Origin: a bacterium
GTDB lineage: Bacteria > Patescibacteriota > Patescibacteriia > JAACEG01
Reading direction: 5' to 3'
DNA: 8,199 nt
Assembly: GCA_027040785.1 (NCBI GenBank)
Contig: JALULG010000136.1
Span: 1 to 8,199, forward strand
Shown here: positions 6,417-8,199 of the stretch, piece after piece
How the letters are laid out: each line of letters starts with the position of its first letter
Numbering within the stretch: the first letter of the stretch is position 1
Translations under genes and position numbers: made by a program
Notes under the pieces: generated by a model
Seen by the model: only the letters and a program-made list of their open reading frames with translations
Databases searched by the model: none
Told to the model about the DNA's origin: nothing

Positions 6417-6766
6417 TCTTCCCTGAGAAAAGTCTTTTACACCCCGAAGGGCTTCTTCGGACACGCGGCGTCGCTCCTTCACACTTTCGTGCATTGAGGA
6501 ATATTCTTGACTGCAGCCTCCCGTAGGAGTTTGGGCAGTGTCTCAGTCCCAATGAGGCGGGTCGCGCTCTCACGCCCGCTACTCGTCATCGCCTTGGTAG
6601 GCCATTACCCTACCAACAAGCTGATAAGCCATAGGCTCATCCCAAAGCGCAAAAGCTTTATTCGTCAATACTTATGTATGACGAACACATCGAGTATTAT
6701 CCCATCTTTCGATGGGTTATTCTCGTCTTTGGGGTAGATTACCAATGTGTTACTCACCCGTTTGCC

Positions 6767-6832
6767 ACGCCACACCTTTTAATTTCCAATAAATATAATT
6801 TATATAGAATCAGAAACTAAAAGGTGTGGCGT
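6767..6832 (-). mobile_element. helix 6 (V1) hairpin, internally deleted copy of the helix 17 element
   Basis: A 20-bp inverted repeat (6767-6786 with 6813-6832, one G-U in the RNA) encloses a 26-base AT-rich loop. Its left arm shares CCACACCTTTTAA with the helix 17 element, and 6788-6829 matches 6372-6413 of that element at 34 of 42 positions with no gaps, including bases next to the nuclease start codon. The start ATG itself is lost. This is the pattern of a non-autonomous deletion derivative. Confidence 0.7.
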
Positions 6833-6851
6833 TCGACTTGCATGCCTTAGA

Positions 6852-6891
<40 letters not shown>

Positions 6892-6941
6892 AATATAAAA
6901 TATTTGAGTTTAAAACTAACTAAAAACTTTTAAAGAAATTA

Positions 6942-6969
6942 TTACTTGTTGCTGTCTAATTGTCAAAGT
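6942..6969 (-). other. 16S processing stem, 5' arm
   Basis: It pairs with 4811-4838 over 28 positions (4 of them G-U) and lies 45 bases before the mature 16S 5' end. Expected RNase III substrate. The core TTACTTGTTGCTGT (6942-6955) is a perfect inverted repeat with the 3' arm. Confidence 0.85.
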
Positions 6970-6979
6970 TCAAAGAACA
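6968..6979 (-). promoter_or_regulatory. boxA-like antitermination site in the rRNA leader
   Basis: The minus strand reads TGTTCTTTGAAC, close to the rrn boxA TGYTCTTTGAAAA of many bacteria, which binds NusB/NusE. It lies about 55 bases after the predicted transcript start and directly before the processing stem, the usual place. Confidence 0.65.
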
Positions 6980-7038
6980 AAAAAATCATTCAACCAAATT
7001 CAGATTGATTTTTTTTAATTCTTTTTATTACAATAACA

Positions 7039-7067
7039 AATATAAATCATTTTTTAAAACCTGTCAA
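7039..7067 (-). promoter_or_regulatory. rRNA promoter
   Basis: Minus strand: -35 TTGACA (7067-7062), a 17-bp spacer, -10 TATATT (7044-7039). The predicted start near 7032 gives a leader of about 135 bases before 16S. The 60 bases upstream of the -35 are almost pure A/T with A and T tracts, as in an UP element. It is the best promoter in the window. Confidence 0.85.
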
Positions 7068-7146
7068 GAGTTTTGATATTTAAAAATTTTTCTTATAATT
7101 TTTTAATATATTTTGATTTAAAAAAATCATATATTACTCTCAACAT

Positions 7147-7183
7147 TTCCGCATGACATGGGATGATTCAGTATAACGTGGGA
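7147..7183 (+). repeat. two half-copies of the palindromic repeat
   Basis: 7147-7163 (TTCCGCATGACATGGGA) and 7167-7183 (TTCAGTATAACGTGGGA) each match the right half, TTCAGCATGACAT, of the complete units at 7266-7293 and 7304-7329. They look like eroded copies. Confidence 0.55.
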
Positions 7184-7210
7184 GGATTTGTAATTTCGTG
7201 TCAATTCACT

Positions 7211-7240
7211 GTCACCCTAAACTTGTTTCAGGGTCTTGAG
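7211..7240 (-). repeat. palindromic repeat unit, inverted orientation
   Basis: Read on the minus strand it is GACCCTGAAACAAGTTTAGG followed by GTGAC. It fits the pattern GAnnCTGAA-5 bases-TTyAGnnTGAC shared with the two plus-strand units. Similar CCTGAAACAAGTTCAGG palindromes are widespread intergenic elements in bacteria. Confidence 0.65.
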
Positions 7241-7265
7241 AATTTTAAGTTTTACTCTTTTCCAT

Positions 7266-7293
7266 GAGATGCTGAAATAAATTCAGCATGACA
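7266..7293 (+). repeat. palindromic repeat unit
   Basis: GAGATGCTGAA, then ATAAA, then TTCAGCATGACA: the arms ATGCTGAA and TTCAGCAT are exact complements. The best-preserved copy in the cluster. Confidence 0.7.
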
Positions 7294-7303
7294 TAAAAGA
7301 AAC

Positions 7304-7329
7304 GAGATACTGAGATGTTCAGTATAACA
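7304..7329 (+). repeat. palindromic repeat unit, shortened loop
   Basis: GAGATACTGA and TTCAGTATAACA, arms ATACTGA/TCAGTAT. The change in one arm relative to the 7266 unit (GC to AC) is matched in the other (GC to GT), so the hairpin has been kept by compensation. Confidence 0.6.
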
Positions 7330-7350
7330 TAAGGGGGCGAAAAAAATATT

Positions 7351-7378
7351 TAAAAAAGGAACGATAATAATCGTTCCT
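7351..7378 (-). terminator. terminator of the 7402-7947 gene
   Basis: Minus strand: AGGAACGAT/ATCGTTCCT stem (7378-7357) with a four-base loop, followed by TTTTTTA. It lies 24 bases after the stop codon. Confidence 0.85.
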
Positions 7379-7401
7379 AAAAACCAATCAATGGTTTAGT
7401 T

Positions 7402-7947
7402 TTATTTTACAAGTAACCGATAAAATTCTTTATCAGCTAAAACCGCCCGACACAATTCCTTGTGTTCCAAGCCATTATTCTTAATCAAGTATTCAAAAAT
7501 AGCCGGATCTTTATCAGACCATTTTTCATACCAAGGAAAATATCGTTGATACTCTTTATTAAAAAATTTAAGAATAAAACAACGATATTTATTCAAAGGA
7601 ATAAACCTGTGCCAAGGGATTTTTTTCGAAAGATCCTCTAAAAAATTTTCTATTTCTTTTAAAATTTCAAAAAGAAAATAATTTTGAGGATACTCTTCAA
7701 GAAAAAATTTTATGGCCAAAAAATAATAAACCGCAAAATTTAAGTTCAAAAAAACTTTCCGAATCTTTTGAAAATTTTCATCGCATATTTGCTTGGAATT
7801 CAAATCCAAAAAATAAGCCAGATTTCCAAAACAAAGGTCTTCAATTTCTTTTTTTAATCCTCCCAAAAAAGCTTTTAATTCTTTTTTTATTTCCTCCTCT
7901 TTTCCTATAAACAAACTTAAAGAAAAAAAAGAATTGGAATCTATCAA
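7402..7947 (-). CDS. hypothetical protein, 181 aa from TTG; true start unresolved
   Basis: Not recognised. The product is rich in Phe, Leu, Lys and Glu, with amphipathic helices (GKEEEIKKELKAFLGGLKKEI, about residues 15-35, quoted as GKEEEIKKELKA and FLGGLKKEI) and aromatic blocks such as FAVYYFLAIKFFLEEYPQNY (71-90). It looks cytosolic and helical. TTG 7947 has GAGG four bases upstream and could initiate, but a better promoter, ribosome binding site and ATG lie at 8013 in the same frame, cut off by TAG at 7990-7992. So the protein is either made from TTG after a short upstream frame, or it is a 203-codon gene broken or read through at an amber codon. The coding body past the TAG is intact to a TAA and has its own terminator. 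Confidence 0.65.
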   Translation of the reverse strand: MIDSNSFFSLSLFIGKEEEIKKELKAFLGGLKKEIEDLCFGNLAYFLDLNSKQICDENFQKIRKVFLNLNFAVYYFLAIKFFLEEYPQNYFLFEILKEIENFLEDLSKKIPWHRFIPLNKYRCFILKFFNKEYQRYFPWYEKWSDKDPAIFEYLIKNNGLEHKELCRAVLADKEFYRLLVK

Positions 7948-8013
7948 AAATCCTCGAGCAATAGACTGACCTAATTTCCAAAGAATAAACTAAAATTTAT
8001 TATTCTGAGACAT
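7948..8013 (-). pseudogene. in-frame 5' extension with amber codon (MSQNNKF, TAG)
   Basis: ATG 8013 opens MSQNNKF and meets TAG at 7992-7990. The same frame then continues FILWKLGQSIARGF straight into the 181-aa protein. AAAGGAG six bases before the ATG and a promoter further up make this ATG the natural start by every signal. Options are a nonsense mutation, a sequencing error, a regulatory seven-codon leader peptide, or amber read-through. No intact gene in the window ends in TAG, which leaves the last option open but does not support it on such a small sample. Confidence 0.6.
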
Positions 8014-8019
8014 TTTATT

Positions 8020-8024
8020 CTCCT
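8020..8024 (-). promoter_or_regulatory. Shine-Dalgarno for ATG 8013
   Basis: AGGAG on the minus strand, with six bases between it and ATG 8013. It is one of only two clear ribosome binding sites in the window and is the main reason to regard 8013 as the ancestral start. Confidence 0.75.
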
Positions 8025-8063
8025 TTTATCAATTAATGGTTAGTAAATTGTAAAGAACTCTTT

Positions 8064-8091
8064 AATATACATTATTAAAATAAAAAATCAA
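8064..8091 (-). promoter_or_regulatory. promoter of the 7402-8013 unit
   Basis: Minus strand: -35 TTGATT (8091-8086), 16-bp spacer, -10 TATATT (8069-8064). Predicted start near 8057, about 44 bases before ATG 8013. The rest up to 8199 is A-rich on the plus strand and shows no gene. Confidence 0.6.
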
Positions 8092-8199
8092 GAGACTTTA
8101 AACAAATCAACAAAAAAATCAAAAGAAAAAAAATAATAAAAAATTTTACAAACAAAGAAAAAAGAAAAACAAATTTCTTAAATTCAAATTGTATATTGT

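Noticed and set aside
6379..6573. N-terminal extension of the GIY-YIG frame to 151 codons
   Set aside because: The added part is translated 16S rRNA and repeat arm; the nuclease fold begins at the Met coded at 6378.
7141..7340. CRISPR array
   Set aside because: The repeated units are themselves palindromic, in both orientations, degenerate and irregularly spaced, with no constant spacer length.
8092..8199. A gene or origin in the A-rich stretch at the window end
   Set aside because: No frame with a start signal, no DnaA-box-like set and no repeats beyond A tracts; nothing supportable is seen.

Overview
The window looks like a piece of a Patescibacteria (Candidate Phyla Radiation) genome, most likely a parcubacterial-type lineage. 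The support is the AT-rich, A-tract-heavy DNA, small genes of unknown function, a 16S rRNA gene carrying several insertions, and a 16S sequence with a C526A/G505U compensatory change in the 530 pseudoknot. Stop codons seen at clean gene ends are TAA or TGA, so the UGA-to-glycine code of Gracilibacteria is not used here. The lineage call is inference from these traits and not from a tree.

Layout. Positions 2-1033 (+) hold the 3' part of a DHH/DHHA1 phosphoesterase gene. It is followed by a strong promoter, a hairpin and a two-tRNA unit, tRNA-Ile(UAU) and tRNA-Val(GAC), which ends at a bidirectional terminator (1277-1314). Converging on that terminator from the other side is a minus-strand pair: a 91-codon two-helix membrane protein (3557-3832) and a 742-codon membrane-anchored HExxH metalloprotease (1324-3552). 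Further up the minus strand is an unrecognised 214-aa protein (3892-4536) with its own terminator.

The core of the window is a minus-strand rRNA transcription unit. A consensus promoter (7039-7067) is followed by a boxA-like site, one arm of a 28-bp processing stem, the 16S rRNA (about 4934-6897), the other arm of the stem, tRNA-Ile(GAU) (4602-4675) and a terminator (4574-4596). No 23S or 5S gene follows, so the rrn operon is split here. Upstream of the rRNA promoter lies a cluster of short palindromic repeats. Beyond it is an unrecognised gene (7402-7947) whose best promoter and ribosome binding site belong to an ATG at 8013 that is separated from the body of the gene by an in-frame TAG.

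The most interesting structure is inside the 16S gene, which is about 1.96 kb long. Three helix tips carry extensions bounded by inverted repeats of the form CACCTTTT...AAAAGGTG. The one in helix 17 (V3 region; 311 bp, 21-bp perfect inverted repeats) is filled almost entirely by an 86-aa GIY-YIG nuclease gene, leaving no room for a group I intron core. The one in helix 6 (V1 region; 66 bp) matches the right end of the V3 element at 34 of 42 ungapped positions, as an internally deleted copy would. The one in helix 33 (V6 region; 108 bp) shares only the core of the ends. I read this as a nuclease-carrying intervening sequence with terminal inverted repeats and a MITE-like derivative, placed where the repeats extend an existing rRNA stem and could be cut out by RNase III. 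That reading is a hypothesis built on sequence seen here.
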